Assembly (NCBI GenBank): GCA_003150225.1
Contig: QAND01000031.1
Coordinates: forward strand, 1-64,000
DNA: 64,000 nt
Direction of reading: 5' to 3'
Source of the DNA: Bacillota bacterium
GTDB lineage: Bacteria > Bacillota > Clostridia > Christensenellales > QAND01
Shown here: positions 34,357-44,985 of the stretch, in pieces
Layout of the letters: every line of letters begins with the position of its first letter
Numbering within the stretch: the first letter of the stretch is position 1
Translations under genes and position numbers: made by a program
Notes under the pieces: model-generated
What the model saw: only the letters and a program-made list of their open reading frames with translations
Databases searched by the model: none
Told to the model about the DNA's origin: nothing

Positions 34357-36336
34357 ATGGCCAAGACGACATACGGAGCCAGTGAGATCAGGGTGTTGGA
34401 GGGACTGGAAGCGGTACGAGTCCGCCCCGGCATGTATATTGGCACCACTGAAACCAGGGGATTGCACCACCTTTTATGGGAGATCGTGGACAATGCAATC
34501 GATGAAGCTGCCAACGGCTTTGCCGACCGGGTTTCCATCACCCTTAACCGGGATGGCTCCGCTACGGTGGAGGACAACGGCAGGGGCATTCCAGTGGACG
34601 AGCATCCTCAGCTGAAGGTGCCTGCTGTCCAGGTTGTATTTACCCAGCTTCATGCAGGCGGCAAGTTCGATAATAAGAGCTATCAGTACTCCGGCGGTCT
34701 TCACGGGGTGGGAGCCAGCGTGGTCAACGCCCTTTCCCGCAAACTTACGGTGGAGGTTGCGGTAGGAGGGATGCTCTACCGCCAGGAATACGCGTCGGAG
34801 TATGATGATGCCCAGAAGAAGGTCATTGCTGGGAAGCCGGTTACCGACCTCATGGAACTGGGGCGTACCCGGCGAAAGGGAAGTCGGATCACCTTTTGGC
34901 CCGATGACCGAATCTTTGACGACATTCGCTTCAACCGAGAGGTCATCGCCCGTCGCGTCCGAGAACTGGCATTTTTGAACCCCGGGATCACCTTGATCCT
35001 TACCGACGACCGCCTCAACCGAGAGGATGAGAACCGGGAGGTATCCTTCTGCTACCATGGCGGAATTGCCGACTACGTCAAATACGTCAATAGCGATAAA
35101 ACCGTCCTGTTTGATAGCCCCATTTACTTGAAGGGAAAGCAGGATGGTGTTCTCATCGAGATTGCCATTCAGTACAACGATACCGATGGGGAAAACATCT
35201 ATTCCTTTGTTAACAATATTCCCACTCCGGAAGGCGGTACCCACGAGATGGGATTCAAGGCCGCCTATACCAAGTGCTTCAACGACTATTCCCGAAGGGC
35301 TGGCATCTTAAAAGAGAAGGAAGCAAACCGGGCGGGAGAGGATTACCGTGCCGGCATGAGCGCCATTATCTCCATCAAGATGCAAAACGCACAGTTTGAG
35401 GGCCAGACCAAGAGCAAGCTGGGAAATACCGAAGCGCGGACGGCGGTGGACGGGTTTGTCAGCGAGCATCTGCCGGATTTTCTTTCCGATCTGCGGAACG
35501 CCAAGGTGGTATCGGCCATTGCGGAAAAGGCGGCTCAGGCAGCTCGGGAGCGGGAAGCCGCGAAAAAGGCAAAAACCCTTGCCCGGGAAAGAAGTAAGCT
35601 GGAAAGCGCGCCACTGGTAGGGAAGCTGGCTAGCTGCACGGGCAGAAACCCCAAAGAAAACGAATTGTTTCTGGTGGAAGGTGATTCCGCCGGCGGTACG
35701 GCCAAACAGGGCCGAGACCGGCGGTTCCAGGCGATCTTGCCTCTCCGCGGCAAGCCCCTCAACAGCGAAAAGCGCAAGATCGACCAGGTGCTGGCCAACG
35801 AGGAGATTCGCACCATCATCACGGCCCTAGGCACCGGGATCGACAGCAACTTCGATCTTTCCAGCCTCAAGTACGACAGGGTCATCATCCTCTCGGATGC
35901 GGATCAGGACGGCGCCCATATTCGTGCCATTCTTTTGACCTTTTTCTTCCGGTTTATGCGGCCTCTTATCAACGAGGGACACGTCTATATCGGCATGCCC
36001 CCCCTGTATAAGATCACAAAGGGAAATAAATCGGAGTATGCCTATGACGATGAGACCATGGAGCGGATGGTGAAGAAGCTGGAGCGCAACTATACCCTTC
36101 AGCGCTATAAGGGATTGGGAGAGATGAATCCAGAACAGCTGTGGGACACCACGCTAAACCCCGAGACCCGGACCATGATGCGGGTATCGGTGGAGGACGC
36201 TATTGAGGCGGATCGCCGTATTTCGGTGCTGATGGGGGATAAGGCGGAGCCCCGGCGGGATTATATCTACCAATACGCCAATTTCAACAAAGAGGACGCC
36301 CTCTATAAGATGGAGGTGAACCGCATTGGCCAGTAA
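34357..36336 (+). CDS. Type IIA DNA topoisomerase subunit B (probably ParE)
   Basis: A 659-residue ATPase subunit of gyrase or topoisomerase IV. GHKL ATPase part with [19 protein letters not shown] and [16 protein letters not shown], the transducer, then the TOPRIM part with VEGDSAGG and the metal site DADQDG. C-terminus [19 protein letters not shown] is complete. Paired with a subunit-A gene overlapping by 11 nt. Assignment to topoisomerase IV rather than gyrase rests on its partner's degenerate GyrA box and on the lack of recF/dnaN neighbours. Confidence 0.93.
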   Translation: MAKTTYGASEIRVLEGLEAVRVRPGMYIGTTETRGLHHLLWEIVDNAIDEAANGFADRVSITLNRDGSATVEDNGRGIPVDEHPQLKVPAVQVVFTQLHAGGKFDNKSYQYSGGLHGVGASVVNALSRKLTVEVAVGGMLYRQEYASEYDDAQKKVIAGKPVTDLMELGRTRRKGSRITFWPDDRIFDDIRFNREVIARRVRELAFLNPGITLILTDDRLNREDENREVSFCYHGGIADYVKYVNSDKTVLFDSPIYLKGKQDGVLIEIAIQYNDTDGENIYSFVNNIPTPEGGTHEMGFKAAYTKCFNDYSRRAGILKEKEANRAGEDYRAGMSAIISIKMQNAQFEGQTKSKLGNTEARTAVDGFVSEHLPDFLSDLRNAKVVSAIAEKAAQAAREREAAKKAKTLARERSKLESAPLVGKLASCTGRNPKENELFLVEGDSAGGTAKQGRDRRFQAILPLRGKPLNSEKRKIDQVLANEEIRTIITALGTGIDSNFDLSSLKYDRVIILSDADQDGAHIRAILLTFFFRFMRPLINEGHVYIGMPPLYKITKGNKSEYAYDDETMERMVKKLERNYTLQRYKGLGEMNPEQLWDTTLNPETRTMMRVSVEDAIEADRRISVLMGDKAEPRRDYIYQYANFNKEDALYKMEVNRIGQ

Positions 36337-38755
36337 AAAGCAGTCTGCCGCACCCAAAACGCTGGGACGGATCATCGAGCGTCCCTTGGAGGAGGTGATG
36401 CACACCTCCATGATTCCCTACGCGGAGTATGTCATTTTGGAGCGGGCTCTGCCTCGGGTGGAGGATGGGCTAAAGCCGGTGCAAAGGCGCATCCTCTATT
36501 CCATGATGGAGTTGGGCATTACCCCCGATAAACCCCACCGCAAATGCGCTCGGATTGTAGGGGATACCCTGGGAAAATACCATCCCCATGGGGATTCCTC
36601 GGTATACAACGCCCTGGTTCGTATGGCCCAGGATTTTAATATGAGCGTGCCCCTGGTGGATGGTCACGGCAATTTTGGCAGCATCGACGGAGATCCTGCT
36701 GCCGCTATGCGGTATACCGAGGCCCGCCTTACCCCAGCTGCTTTGGAACTGCTACGGGATATTGAAAAGGAGACGGTCTCCTTCTCTTTAAATTTTGATG
36801 ACAGCCAGAAGGAGCCGGATATGCTCCCTGGCCGTTTTCCCAATCTCTTGGTCAATGGAGCCCAGGGGATCGCTGTGGGCCTCAGCACCAGTATTCCGCC
36901 CCACAACATGGGGGAGGCCATTGACGGCGTCATTGCCATGCTGCGCAAGCCTAGGATTTCCCTGGATGAATTAATGGAGCATATCAAGGGCCCGGATTTC
37001 CCGACGGGAGGCTTTTGTACCTGTGGGGATGACCTGAAAAAGGCCTATGAGACCGGCAAAGGATCGGTAAGCCTTCGGGCCAAGACTGAGATTGAACGGG
37101 ATAAGAACGGGAAAAGCAGAATCGTCATAACGGAATTGCCCTATCAGGTGGAAAAAGCGGGCCTTTTGGGCAAAATATTGAAGCTGTGTGAGGATAGGAA
37201 GGGCATCCTCTCTGCAATTTCCGACATCCGGGACGAATCCGATAAAACCGGTATGCGGGCTGTTATCGAGATCAAAAAGGACGGGGACGCCGATAAAATC
37301 CTCAACTACCTCTATAAGCACAGCGATCTCCAGATTAACTTTAGTTTCAATATGGTGGCCATTGTAGCCGGCAAGCCCCGGCTATTAGGGCTTATGGAGA
37401 TGTGCCGCCATTATGCGGACTACCAGAAGGAGATCCTCTTAAAGCGTACCAACTATGAGCTTTTTGAGGCGGAACGGCGGGAGCATATCCTGTCGGGATT
37501 GATCCTGGCGGCCCTTAACATCGATGAGGTAATCCGCATCATTCGGGCCAGCGAGAACGCCCAAGCCGCCCGAATCGCTCTGATGGACGTCTTTGCGCTC
37601 ACCAGCGAACAGGCCCAGGCCATCCTGGACATGCGCCTGCGCCGGCTTACCTCACTGGAGGTTATTGCGCTTCGCAAAGAGCATGCTGAGGTAACGGCTC
37701 TCATTGAGGAGCTGCGGGGCATTGTGGAGGATGAGCGGAAGCTGGTCAATCTTCTGGTCAAGGAACTGCGGGAGATCAAATCCAAATATGCCGGACCCCG
37801 CCGGACGGTGCTTCAGGAAAAGCTGGCCATTCGTACGGTGGAGGTAAAGGAGGCGGCTGCAAGCGAGCCATGCGATGTGATCTATACCCGGAAGGGTTAC
37901 CTCAAACGCATGGATAAGCGGATCGCCCAGAAAGCCGATGAATCCTATGCCGAGGACGCCTTTGTCATTCCAACTCGAACCGATGATAAACTGCTGCTGT
38001 TTACCAATTTAGGGAATATGTTGGTGCTGCCGGTATCCGCGGTGCCTCAGGGAAAGCTGCGGGATCGGGGCAGCAGCGTACATTCTTTGGTCTCTGGTAT
38101 GGAGAAGGAGGAGTCCCCGGTGGCCATTCTACCCCAGGGAGATGGGCAGGGCGAGCTTCTTTTCCTAACCCGGATGGGGATGGTAAAACGCACGGCTATG
38201 GCGGAATACCGCACCAGCCGCAACAGGCTTGCGGCCTGTGGCCTCAAGGGTGAGGATAGGCTGTTTACCGTACTGCCTGCGGGGGAAGGAGACCTGACCC
38301 TCATCAGCCGCAATGGGTTTGCTATTCGCTTTGATGCCGCATCGGTGCCCACGCAGGGACGGACGGCAGGTGGTGTGAAGTGCATCAATTTGGCGCCTGG
38401 AGATGCCATCCTGTCGGCAGGCCAATGGCTGGGAGAGGAAACCTTGATCCTGGTGAGCGACCGGGGCTATGGAAAGCGGATGCAGGTACAGGAGATCGAG
38501 GTTCAAAACCGCAACGGAAAGGGCCAGAGGATCTTTGGGTTTGACCGGGAGGGTGTATACGGAGCCATACTTGCGGGGGCGGAGATTGCAGAGCTTGGAG
38601 AAACCGTTTTGCTACACCAGGAGGGGGGAGAAACCACCCCGGTTGCGGTATCCGAGATGCCCCTTGAGACCAAGCAGGGGAAAGGGGTCCCCCTGGTGTT
38701 GGCCCTGTTCGATAATATTGTGAATAAAATATCAAAACAACTATTGAATCAGTAA
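36326..38755 (+). CDS. Type IIA DNA topoisomerase subunit A (probably ParC)
   Basis: An 809-residue DNA breakage-reunion subunit. The active-site Tyr130 is in [31 protein letters not shown] is the quinolone region. The C-terminal beta-pinwheel (about 500-809) lacks a clean QRRGGKG box in its first blade; a degenerate QNRNGKG is near residue 730, which favours topoisomerase IV. Start is TTG 36326 with GGAGGT 8 nt upstream, inside the end of the B subunit gene. With subunit B it separates chromosomes or relaxes supercoils. Confidence 0.92.
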   Translation: MASKKQSAAPKTLGRIIERPLEEVMHTSMIPYAEYVILERALPRVEDGLKPVQRRILYSMMELGITPDKPHRKCARIVGDTLGKYHPHGDSSVYNALVRMAQDFNMSVPLVDGHGNFGSIDGDPAAAMRYTEARLTPAALELLRDIEKETVSFSLNFDDSQKEPDMLPGRFPNLLVNGAQGIAVGLSTSIPPHNMGEAIDGVIAMLRKPRISLDELMEHIKGPDFPTGGFCTCGDDLKKAYETGKGSVSLRAKTEIERDKNGKSRIVITELPYQVEKAGLLGKILKLCEDRKGILSAISDIRDESDKTGMRAVIEIKKDGDADKILNYLYKHSDLQINFSFNMVAIVAGKPRLLGLMEMCRHYADYQKEILLKRTNYELFEAERREHILSGLILAALNIDEVIRIIRASENAQAARIALMDVFALTSEQAQAILDMRLRRLTSLEVIALRKEHAEVTALIEELRGIVEDERKLVNLLVKELREIKSKYAGPRRTVLQEKLAIRTVEVKEAAASEPCDVIYTRKGYLKRMDKRIAQKADESYAEDAFVIPTRTDDKLLLFTNLGNMLVLPVSAVPQGKLRDRGSSVHSLVSGMEKEESPVAILPQGDGQGELLFLTRMGMVKRTAMAEYRTSRNRLAACGLKGEDRLFTVLPAGEGDLTLISRNGFAIRFDAASVPTQGRTAGGVKCINLAPGDAILSAGQWLGEETLILVSDRGYGKRMQVQEIEVQNRNGKGQRIFGFDREGVYGAILAGAEIAELGETVLLHQEGGETTPVAVSEMPLETKQGKGVPLVLALFDNIVNKISKQLLNQ

Positions 38756-38771
38756 AAATAAAGGATATAAT
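38744..38771 (+). promoter_or_regulatory. Promoter of polysaccharide deacetylase gene
   Basis: TTGAAT (38744-38749), 16 nt, TATAAT (38766-38771), overlapping the end of the parC frame. Confidence 0.55.
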
Positions 38772-38830
38772 GGAACCGAAATACGGTAAATATCGTCTTA
38801 TTTCGCAAACGACAGATCCTTGGTGAAGAC

Positions 38831-40270
38831 ATGAAAAAAATGCTGCAAAAAATATCGATATTGGGAATGGCCCTTCTTTTGATGCTCTGCGTTGCCTGCG
38901 GCGGGAACAACGCTCGCGTATTTACGGTAGAGTCCATGGCAAAGGACTTTCAGGCGGTTGGGGAAAACACGACTCAGACAATCGAAGGCCCCTTGGGATA
39001 TCTTGCTTCCGTTACCTCCACGGAGCGGAGCGATAACCATGAGATCCACCTGTCCTATCCCAAAAGTGAAAACGAGTATTTCAATCGCAGCATGCGGCAA
39101 TTGGCCTCCCGGGAGATGAAGATGTTCCATGCCTTTCGGAAGGACAAAGAGGGAAAGTTCACCTTGACGATGAATTATCAGGTGGCCAATCTGGATGACA
39201 GCGTGCTCAGCATTTTGCTGCTTTCCAATATGTCCTGGCCGGACGGTTCCTATCTGCACCTGGCCTCTCGGAACTTCAGTGTGAAAACGGGATACCCTTT
39301 GGTGCTGGACGATCTTTTCCTGGCGGACAGCGGCTACGATGAAGCGCTTGCCCAGCTGGTGACTGGGGAACTGATGGCTATGAGCGGCCGCGACCGGCTG
39401 GTGGCCAACGCCGGAAGCGCTGAGGAAGGAGCCCTCAGCGAAGGCTTTTCTCTTTCCCTTGCGGATCTATCCGATTTCTATCTTGAAGGGGACAGCGTCT
39501 GCTTTATTCTGGATCGAGACCGTGTGGCCGTAAAAGATGAAGGCGCTGTGGTGGTGAAGGTGGAGAAAGCCAAACTGGCCCAGTACTTGGCTGAACCGGG
39601 AGATGTTAACGGAGTGGAGCCTACGCCCATTCCCACGCCTGTTCCGACCCCTGCGCCCCATGATCCCCAGAAAAAGTACGTGGCCCTAACCTTTGATGAT
39701 GGCCCCAACCCAAAAACGACCCCGATGTTGCTGGATATTCTAAAGGAGAAGAACGTGAAAGCCACCTTCTTCTGCCTGGGCAGCAATGTGGACAAGTACC
39801 CCGAAATTGCGAAACGCGCGGCCGACGAAGGGCATCTGGTGTGCAGCCATACCTATTCCCACAAGAACCTCAATAAGCTTTCCGCCGACGAAATCAAAAA
39901 CGAAATGGAGCGCGCAGATCAGGCTATCCAAGCGGCTACGGGTCAACGTCCTAAATACATTCGGCCGCCCTATGGCAACGCGAACGATACCGTAAAGCAG
40001 ACCATAGACCGGCCGTTGGTAAACTGGTCGGTGGATCCTGAGGATTGGAAGATCCGCAATGCCGCCCAGATCACCAGCCGGGTGGTAGCGGCGACGGAGG
40101 AGGGGGATATCATCCTCAGCCACGATATTTATAGCGAAACGGTCAACTCCGTGGCGGGCACCATCGATCAGCTTCGGGCCCAAGGCTATGAATTTGTGAC
40201 GGTGGATCAGCTCTTTGCCATCTATGAGACTAATCCCCAGCCCGGAAACAAGGTATTTGAGGCAAAATAA
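38831..40270 (+). CDS. Polysaccharide deacetylase lipoprotein (PdaC-like)
   Basis: A 479-residue predicted lipoprotein. Signal MKKMLQKISILGMALLLMLCVAC gives lipobox Cys23. Residues about 55-240 form a DUF3298/RsiV-like domain (YPLVLDDLFL, DSGYDEALAQLV); a Pro/Thr linker (EPTPIPTPVPTPAP) leads to a NodB deacetylase domain (about 282-465) with TFDDGP, SHTYSH (His340 and His344), RPPYG, DPEDW and LSHD. It should remove acetyl groups from peptidoglycan or another envelope glycan and so may confer lysozyme resistance. Terminated at 40273. Confidence 0.92.
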   Translation: MKKMLQKISILGMALLLMLCVACGGNNARVFTVESMAKDFQAVGENTTQTIEGPLGYLASVTSTERSDNHEIHLSYPKSENEYFNRSMRQLASREMKMFHAFRKDKEGKFTLTMNYQVANLDDSVLSILLLSNMSWPDGSYLHLASRNFSVKTGYPLVLDDLFLADSGYDEALAQLVTGELMAMSGRDRLVANAGSAEEGALSEGFSLSLADLSDFYLEGDSVCFILDRDRVAVKDEGAVVVKVEKAKLAQYLAEPGDVNGVEPTPIPTPVPTPAPHDPQKKYVALTFDDGPNPKTTPMLLDILKEKNVKATFFCLGSNVDKYPEIAKRAADEGHLVCSHTYSHKNLNKLSADEIKNEMERADQAIQAATGQRPKYIRPPYGNANDTVKQTIDRPLVNWSVDPEDWKIRNAAQITSRVVAATEEGDIILSHDIYSETVNSVAGTIDQLRAQGYEFVTVDQLFAIYETNPQPGNKVFEAK

Positions 40271-40272
40271 AT

Positions 40273-40300
40273 AAAAAGGCGGCTGCTGCCGCCTTTTTTG
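40273..40300. terminator. Bidirectional terminator
   Basis: AAAAAGGCGGC pairs with GCCGCCTTTTTT around TGCT, between the convergent deacetylase and nagA genes. Confidence 0.9.
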
Positions 40301-40308
40301 TTTTGGTC

Positions 40309-41439
40309 TTATTTCGCCTCGTAGAAAATCTGTCCGTCTATGATGGTCTTTTCCACGTGGAGCCCCTCATCCATGATGACGATATCGCCCTTCCTGCCCA
40401 GGGCGATTTTTCCTCGGTCGGTAATCCCCATGGAGATGGCGGGATTCTCCGCATACATGCGACCAACCTCTTCCAAGGTCAGCCCCATGGAAAGCGCGGT
40501 CCGCATAACGGAATCAAAGGTATGGGTTCCCGCAAGAAGCATGCCGGTAAGATCCCGCGCCATGCCGTCCTTGATCTCGTACTCCTCGCCGGTTTTGCCG
40601 ATATACCGTCCTTCGGGTTTGCCCATGTATTCCGAGCCGTCGGTGATGCCCAGCACATGGTCGATGCCCTTGTTTTTGATGGCAAGACGGATAAATGGGG
40701 GCAGTACATGGACGCCGTCTACCGTAAGCTGGGCGTAAAGGCGATCCTCCAGCAAGCAACCTACCACGGCGCCGTCCACCCGGTGATTCATCTTGGGAAA
40801 GCCGTTGAACAGGTGGGAAATCTGAGTGGCTCCCCGGTCAGCTGCCTCCTTGATCTGGCCGCTGGTAGCAAGGGTATACCCCAGCTCAATGATGATCCCA
40901 TGGCTCCGGGCCCAGGAAATATACTCCATGGCGCCGGGGAGTTCGGGAGCGACGCACACCATGGAGATGATGTCTAAATCCCCATCTACCATGGCGGTGG
41001 TATGCTCCGGAGAGGGATTTGTGGCGGCGGGCCCATAGTGGCTGGCATGGTTATGCGGGCTAAAATACGGCCCCTCAAAGTGGATGCCTACGATGTCTGT
41101 GCCGGGGCATCCCATCGCATCCTTGACCCCCTGTACGGATCTCTGCGCCATCTCCACATTATGTGGCGCCAGGGTAGGGAAAAAGGACGTAACGCCGTTC
41201 TCAGGATACCGGGCGCAGATTTTTCGCATGGCGTCAGCGCCGTCGCCGCAGGATACCTCAAAACCGCCATGGCAGTGCACGTCGATGAATCCGGGGAAGA
41301 CCAGCTTGCCGGCAGCGTCGATCACCTGGCCGTCATAGGAGAGACCAAGGCCGATGGAGCGGATCTTGCCGTCCTCAAGGATCACGTCGGCGGAGCGAAA
41401 TTGGCCGTCCATAAAGGCCCTTCCGTTTTTGATGAGCAT
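40309..41439 (-). CDS. nagA: N-acetylglucosamine-6-phosphate deacetylase
   Basis: A 376-residue amidohydrolase. GKLVFPGFIDVHCHGGFE holds the first metal-binding His, GIHFEGPYFSP and EHTTAMVDG the next, and TDGSEYMG the catalytic Asp region. It turns GlcNAc-6-P into GlcN-6-P and acetate in wall-sugar recycling. Start near AGGAGG at ATG 41439. nagB is not next to it in this window; it is a single gene facing the deacetylase. Confidence 0.93.
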   Translation of the reverse strand: MLIKNGRAFMDGQFRSADVILEDGKIRSIGLGLSYDGQVIDAAGKLVFPGFIDVHCHGGFEVSCGDGADAMRKICARYPENGVTSFFPTLAPHNVEMAQRSVQGVKDAMGCPGTDIVGIHFEGPYFSPHNHASHYGPAATNPSPEHTTAMVDGDLDIISMVCVAPELPGAMEYISWARSHGIIIELGYTLATSGQIKEAADRGATQISHLFNGFPKMNHRVDGAVVGCLLEDRLYAQLTVDGVHVLPPFIRLAIKNKGIDHVLGITDGSEYMGKPEGRYIGKTGEEYEIKDGMARDLTGMLLAGTHTFDSVMRTALSMGLTLEEVGRMYAENPAISMGITDRGKIALGRKGDIVIMDEGLHVEKTIIDGQIFYEAK

Positions 41440-41568
41440 AGGGCAGACCTCCTTATTGTGAATTGTCCATTTTCTTCATTATAACAGGGACGCCAGAAAA
41501 AGGAAGGAAAATGAAAAACCGCAAAATCGTGGACGAATTTGGAAATCTGCCAAGAGGAAAATACCATT

Positions 41569-41597
41569 TTGCAGGGTTCGACAATATATGCTATAAT
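41569..41597 (+). promoter_or_regulatory. Promoter of HlyD-like gene and yggS
   Basis: TTGCAG (41569-41574), 17 nt, TATAAT (41592-41597) with an extended TATGC in front of the -10. Confidence 0.7.
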
Positions 41598-41630
41598 TCA
41601 CTAATAAACATCTAGATTGAATCGGGTGCA

Positions 41631-42845
41631 ATGATGAATCGAGGACCAAGACGCAGAAGGGTACGGCGTAGGCCCACCAAGCGGTTTTATATTACCATAG
41701 GGATACTGGCGGCGGTTGTGGTACTGGTGCTGTTTTTTGCCCTGCGGCGTCCCAGCTATGGAGAGTTGCAGGAAGCCACCATGACCTTTGAGCAGACCTA
41801 TCCCGTGGTGCTCATTCGGGATGAAACGGTATACAGCGCCACCAACTATGGACAGGCGGTGTTTTACGCTTCGGAAGGGGAGCGGGTCAGCAAAGGCAGC
41901 AAGATTGCCGAGGTTTACCGCTGGGGCTATAACGAAAGCCTTTTTAAAGACCTGATCGCCGTTCAGCAGCAGATACGGGATTACCAGGAGAATACCGTTT
42001 GGCGCGATGTGGTGGACACAGGGCTCAATACCTTAAATAGTCAGATTGCCACCAAATTGGAGGAAGTGGCCGCCGCTGTCTCGGGGGATTCCGCTACCGA
42101 CGTCATTGCTCTGGAGCGGGGGCTCAGTGAGCTGCTTAACCAGAAGAGAAACTACCTGAAGAACAACGTCAAAGCCGACGATGAGCTGAATCGCCTGTAT
42201 GCCAGTGAAACCCAATTGCAGGAAAAGCTTGCCTCCTGGCGTGAGGACGTCATGGCCGAGGAAGCGGGGATGGTTAGTTTTAATTTGGATGGCCATGAAC
42301 AGACGCTCAATCCGCTCAACATGGATAAGCTCACCCGAAAGGACATTGAAAACGCCAAATCCGGCACCTCTACCATCGCCTATAACAAGGATAGCACCAC
42401 GCGTGCCCTTTACCGGTTGGTGAATAACTATACCTGGTATTGCGTCATCTTAGCGGACGATTCCATCAAGGAGATGAAAAAGGACGAGAAGTTCATGATG
42501 ACCTTTGAGGGTTACATGGATCGTCCCCATGAGGGAAAGATCATCGGTACCCGAAAGCCCGAAGATGGAGGAATTCTCTATTTCGTGGAGATTCAGGAGG
42601 ATATTGGGCCTTTGATCAGCGTGCGGAATGCAGTTACCACCATGAAGAAGGATTATACCGGTATCAAGGTCAGCAAGAAGGCGTTGTTTACCGAGGATAC
42701 CGTTCTTGGAATTAAGGTGGTTGAGGGCAACACCACCGAGTTTGTGCCGGTAACGGTGGTCTATGAGGACGGAACCGATGCCATCATCCAGGCTGCCGAG
42801 GAGGGAACCACCCTCATGGCAGGCTCCAAGGTGGTCTTAAAATGA
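41631..42845 (+). CDS. HlyD-family-like membrane protein
   Basis: A 404-residue protein. A strongly basic N-terminus (RGPRRRRVRRRPTKR), one membrane helix (about 21-41), a biotinyl-lipoyl-like segment (EGERVSKGSKIAEV, about 83-96), a long helical stretch (about 100-215) and a second beta-rich region with DYTGIKVSKKALF. This layout fits the clostridial HlyD-like membrane-fusion proteins found just before the yggS-sepF-divIVA genes. No ABC transporter is close. 4-nt overlap with yggS. Confidence 0.82.
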   Translation: MMNRGPRRRRVRRRPTKRFYITIGILAAVVVLVLFFALRRPSYGELQEATMTFEQTYPVVLIRDETVYSATNYGQAVFYASEGERVSKGSKIAEVYRWGYNESLFKDLIAVQQQIRDYQENTVWRDVVDTGLNTLNSQIATKLEEVAAAVSGDSATDVIALERGLSELLNQKRNYLKNNVKADDELNRLYASETQLQEKLASWREDVMAEEAGMVSFNLDGHEQTLNPLNMDKLTRKDIENAKSGTSTIAYNKDSTTRALYRLVNNYTWYCVILADDSIKEMKKDEKFMMTFEGYMDRPHEGKIIGTRKPEDGGILYFVEIQEDIGPLISVRNAVTTMKKDYTGIKVSKKALFTEDTVLGIKVVEGNTTEFVPVTVVYEDGTDAIIQAAEEGTTLMAGSKVVLK

Positions 42846-43528
42846 CGGAGATGGCACAAAGGCTCCAGGCTGTTCATGAGGCAATAGCCGATGCAGCCCG
42901 GAAAGCAGGCAGGGAAGAAAAGGAAATCGCGCTGTTATGCGTCAGCAAGAACTTCGGCCCGGAAGCCGTTCTGGAAGCGGCGAGCCTGGGAGAAACCTCC
43001 TTTGGGGAAAATAGGGTTGACGAATTCCTTACCAAGCGTGATAATATAAACTTAAGTGTCCAGTGGCACTTGATCGGTCAATTGCAGACCAATAAGGTAA
43101 AGAAGATCATTGGGAAAACCGCGCTCATTCAGTCGGTGGACAGGCCCTCGCTGGCGGAGGAATTAAGCCGTCGGAGCATGGCCGCAGGCGTTGTAACGGA
43201 TGTATTGCTCCAGGTGGATCTCAAAAAGCGCGAGGGAAGGGGCGGCGCTACCGAGGAGGATGCCAAAGCCCTTTTGGATGGGGTGCTCTCCCTGCCCGGC
43301 ATTCGGTTACGGGGATTGATGAACGTGGCGCCTCTGGGAGCTTCTTCTCGGGAGATCAGTGAGAACTTTGCCCGGGTTAAAGAACTGTTTGACCGTTTTT
43401 CACAGGATGTGCGGTCCGCGGATTTTTCCATCCTCTCTATGGGGATGAGCGGCGATTTTGAGCTGGCCATCGCACAAGGGTCCACCATGGTGCGGATCGG
43501 CTCGGCGATCTTTGGGGCGAGGCGGTAG
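42842..43528 (+). CDS. YggS family PLP homeostasis protein
   Basis: A 228-residue PLP-binding regulator (PLPBP). Lys36 in LLCVSKNFGP is the PLP lysine; QWHLIGQLQTNKVKKI, MNVAPLGAS and SMGMSGDFELAIAQGSTMVRIGSAIFG are family motifs. In Bacillus it is YlmE, encoded next to sepF (ylmF), and the same order is seen here. Start ATGA overlap with the HlyD-like gene. Confidence 0.95.
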   Translation: MTEMAQRLQAVHEAIADAARKAGREEKEIALLCVSKNFGPEAVLEAASLGETSFGENRVDEFLTKRDNINLSVQWHLIGQLQTNKVKKIIGKTALIQSVDRPSLAEELSRRSMAAGVVTDVLLQVDLKKREGRGGATEEDAKALLDGVLSLPGIRLRGLMNVAPLGASSREISENFARVKELFDRFSQDVRSADFSILSMGMSGDFELAIAQGSTMVRIGSAIFGARR

Positions 43529-43552
43529 TTTTGCCCGTTTGGAGGTTACAGC

Positions 43553-44200
43553 GTGGCTGGTAAATTTTTTGGCAAGGTATTCGATTTTATTGGGCTGGAG
43601 GAGTCCACCCTGGACGAAGAGGAATACGGCTACGACGACGGCTATAACGATGGCTACGACGATTATGCCGACGACTATGACGACGGATATGATAATAGCC
43701 GTAGCCGCAGCGATTATTATGAGGACGACGGCTATGAGGACGACTATGAAGACGATTACGCTTCCTCTGGCAAGAAGTCCGGAAGATTGCAAGGTGGTAA
43801 GGTGAGAACCATAGGGAAGAAGCGGGATCGGGAGCCGGTGGCTGCTGCTCAGAACTTCGACAGCATGCGTGGACTCTCCGGCGCCAACAGCGGCAAAATG
43901 AAGATGGTTGTCTATCAGCCCATGACCTATGATGATACCCAGAGCATCATAGACAACCTGAAGAACCGCAAACCCATTGTGGTGAATCTGGAGAATCTGG
44001 AGATCGACATTGCCCAGCGGGTATTGGATTTCATGTCGGGCGCAGTCTATGCCCTGAACGGCAACATCCATAAGGTTACCAAAGGGATTTTCATCCTGGT
44101 GCCCACCAACGTGGACATTTCTGGAAACGTCCCTGATGAGCTTCAGGGCGCCGGCAGCTTCTATACCCTTGGCGGAAGCGGCAACCGGCGGCAGTATTAG
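43553..44200 (+). CDS. sepF: Cell division protein SepF
   Basis: A 215-residue FtsZ-binding protein that anchors the division ring. A short amphipathic N-terminal helix (GKFFGKVFDFIGLEE) is followed by an unusually long acidic, Tyr- and Asp-rich linker (about 23-75, repeated DDGYD/DDY units), a basic stretch, and the SepF core (MVVYQPMTYDDTQSIIDNL, KPIVVNLENLEID, QRVLDFMSGAVYAL, FILVPTNVDISG). Start is GTG 43553 with GGAGG upstream. ylmG and ylmH, which usually sit between sepF and divIVA, are absent. Confidence 0.93.
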   Translation: MAGKFFGKVFDFIGLEESTLDEEEYGYDDGYNDGYDDYADDYDDGYDNSRSRSDYYEDDGYEDDYEDDYASSGKKSGRLQGGKVRTIGKKRDREPVAAAQNFDSMRGLSGANSGKMKMVVYQPMTYDDTQSIIDNLKNRKPIVVNLENLEIDIAQRVLDFMSGAVYALNGNIHKVTKGIFILVPTNVDISGNVPDELQGAGSFYTLGGSGNRRQY

Positions 44201-44276
44201 GGCCAGGCCCGGGCCCCGAGGGCCGGGTTGTTAATAAAAAAGAAAACGATTTAGAAAGTTTAAGGGGGAATACGCA

Positions 44277-44861
44277 ATGGTCACACCGAAGGACATACAC
44301 GAGAAGAACTTTGGCGAGGAAAAGCGCGGCTATATCAAGGACGAGGTGGACGATTTTCTCGATGAAATCATCGTGGACTATGATAAAGTCCTTCGGGAGA
44401 ACAAGGAGCTCCTTGCCCGGATTGACGCCCTAAACGCCCAAGTCGAGTCCTATCGGGGGATGGAAAATTCCTTGATGCACACCATGGTTACTGCCCATAA
44501 GGCTGCGGATGATATCACCGAAAAGGCCAAGCGGGAATCCGAGGAGATGATTGAGAACGCGCAAAAAGAGGCGTCCAACATCCTCAATACTGCTGATATC
44601 CGCGCTCGCGCCAAGATGGAAAACTATGAGAAAGAGATGGCCGATGTTGAGGGCAAGATCCTTGGCATCCGCAACGTGCTGAACGAGTTTAAGGCCACGG
44701 TTCTGGATTACTCCAAGGAGCTGGTGGAAGTGGTGGAGGACCTCTCCATCCCCGAGAGCGTTCGCCGTACCATTGATGAGCTGGAGCCTCAGGCTGCTGA
44801 GGAACCCGCTATGGAGGAAATTCCCGCTTTTTCCGGCAATGCCATTCCTCTTGAGGACTGA
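44277..44861 (+). CDS. divIVA: Cell division protein DivIVA
   Basis: A 194-residue DivIVA: VTPKDIHEKNFGEEKRGYIKDEVDDFLDEI matches the N-terminal membrane-binding and dimer domain over residues 2-31, and the rest is coiled coil to about residue 165. It marks negatively curved membrane at poles and septa. Start behind AAGGGGG. Its acidic tail is not conserved. A terminator follows. Confidence 0.95.
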   Translation: MVTPKDIHEKNFGEEKRGYIKDEVDDFLDEIIVDYDKVLRENKELLARIDALNAQVESYRGMENSLMHTMVTAHKAADDITEKAKRESEEMIENAQKEASNILNTADIRARAKMENYEKEMADVEGKILGIRNVLNEFKATVLDYSKELVEVVEDLSIPESVRRTIDELEPQAAEEPAMEEIPAFSGNAIPLED

Positions 44862-44869
44862 TAGATGCC

Positions 44870-44897
44870 AAAAAGGGCCCCTGGGGCCCTTTTTTTG
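44870..44897 (+). terminator. Terminator of yggS-sepF-divIVA run
   Basis: AAAAAGGGCCCC-TGG-GGCCCTTTTTTT. Confidence 0.92.
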
Positions 44898-44985
44898 TGC
44901 CGTTTGATCCCAGGCTTTTGATGTTTCATCGCCCTTTTCCTGTGCTATACTAAAAAGGAAAAACTAGGAAAGCAGGAGAAGCGCT

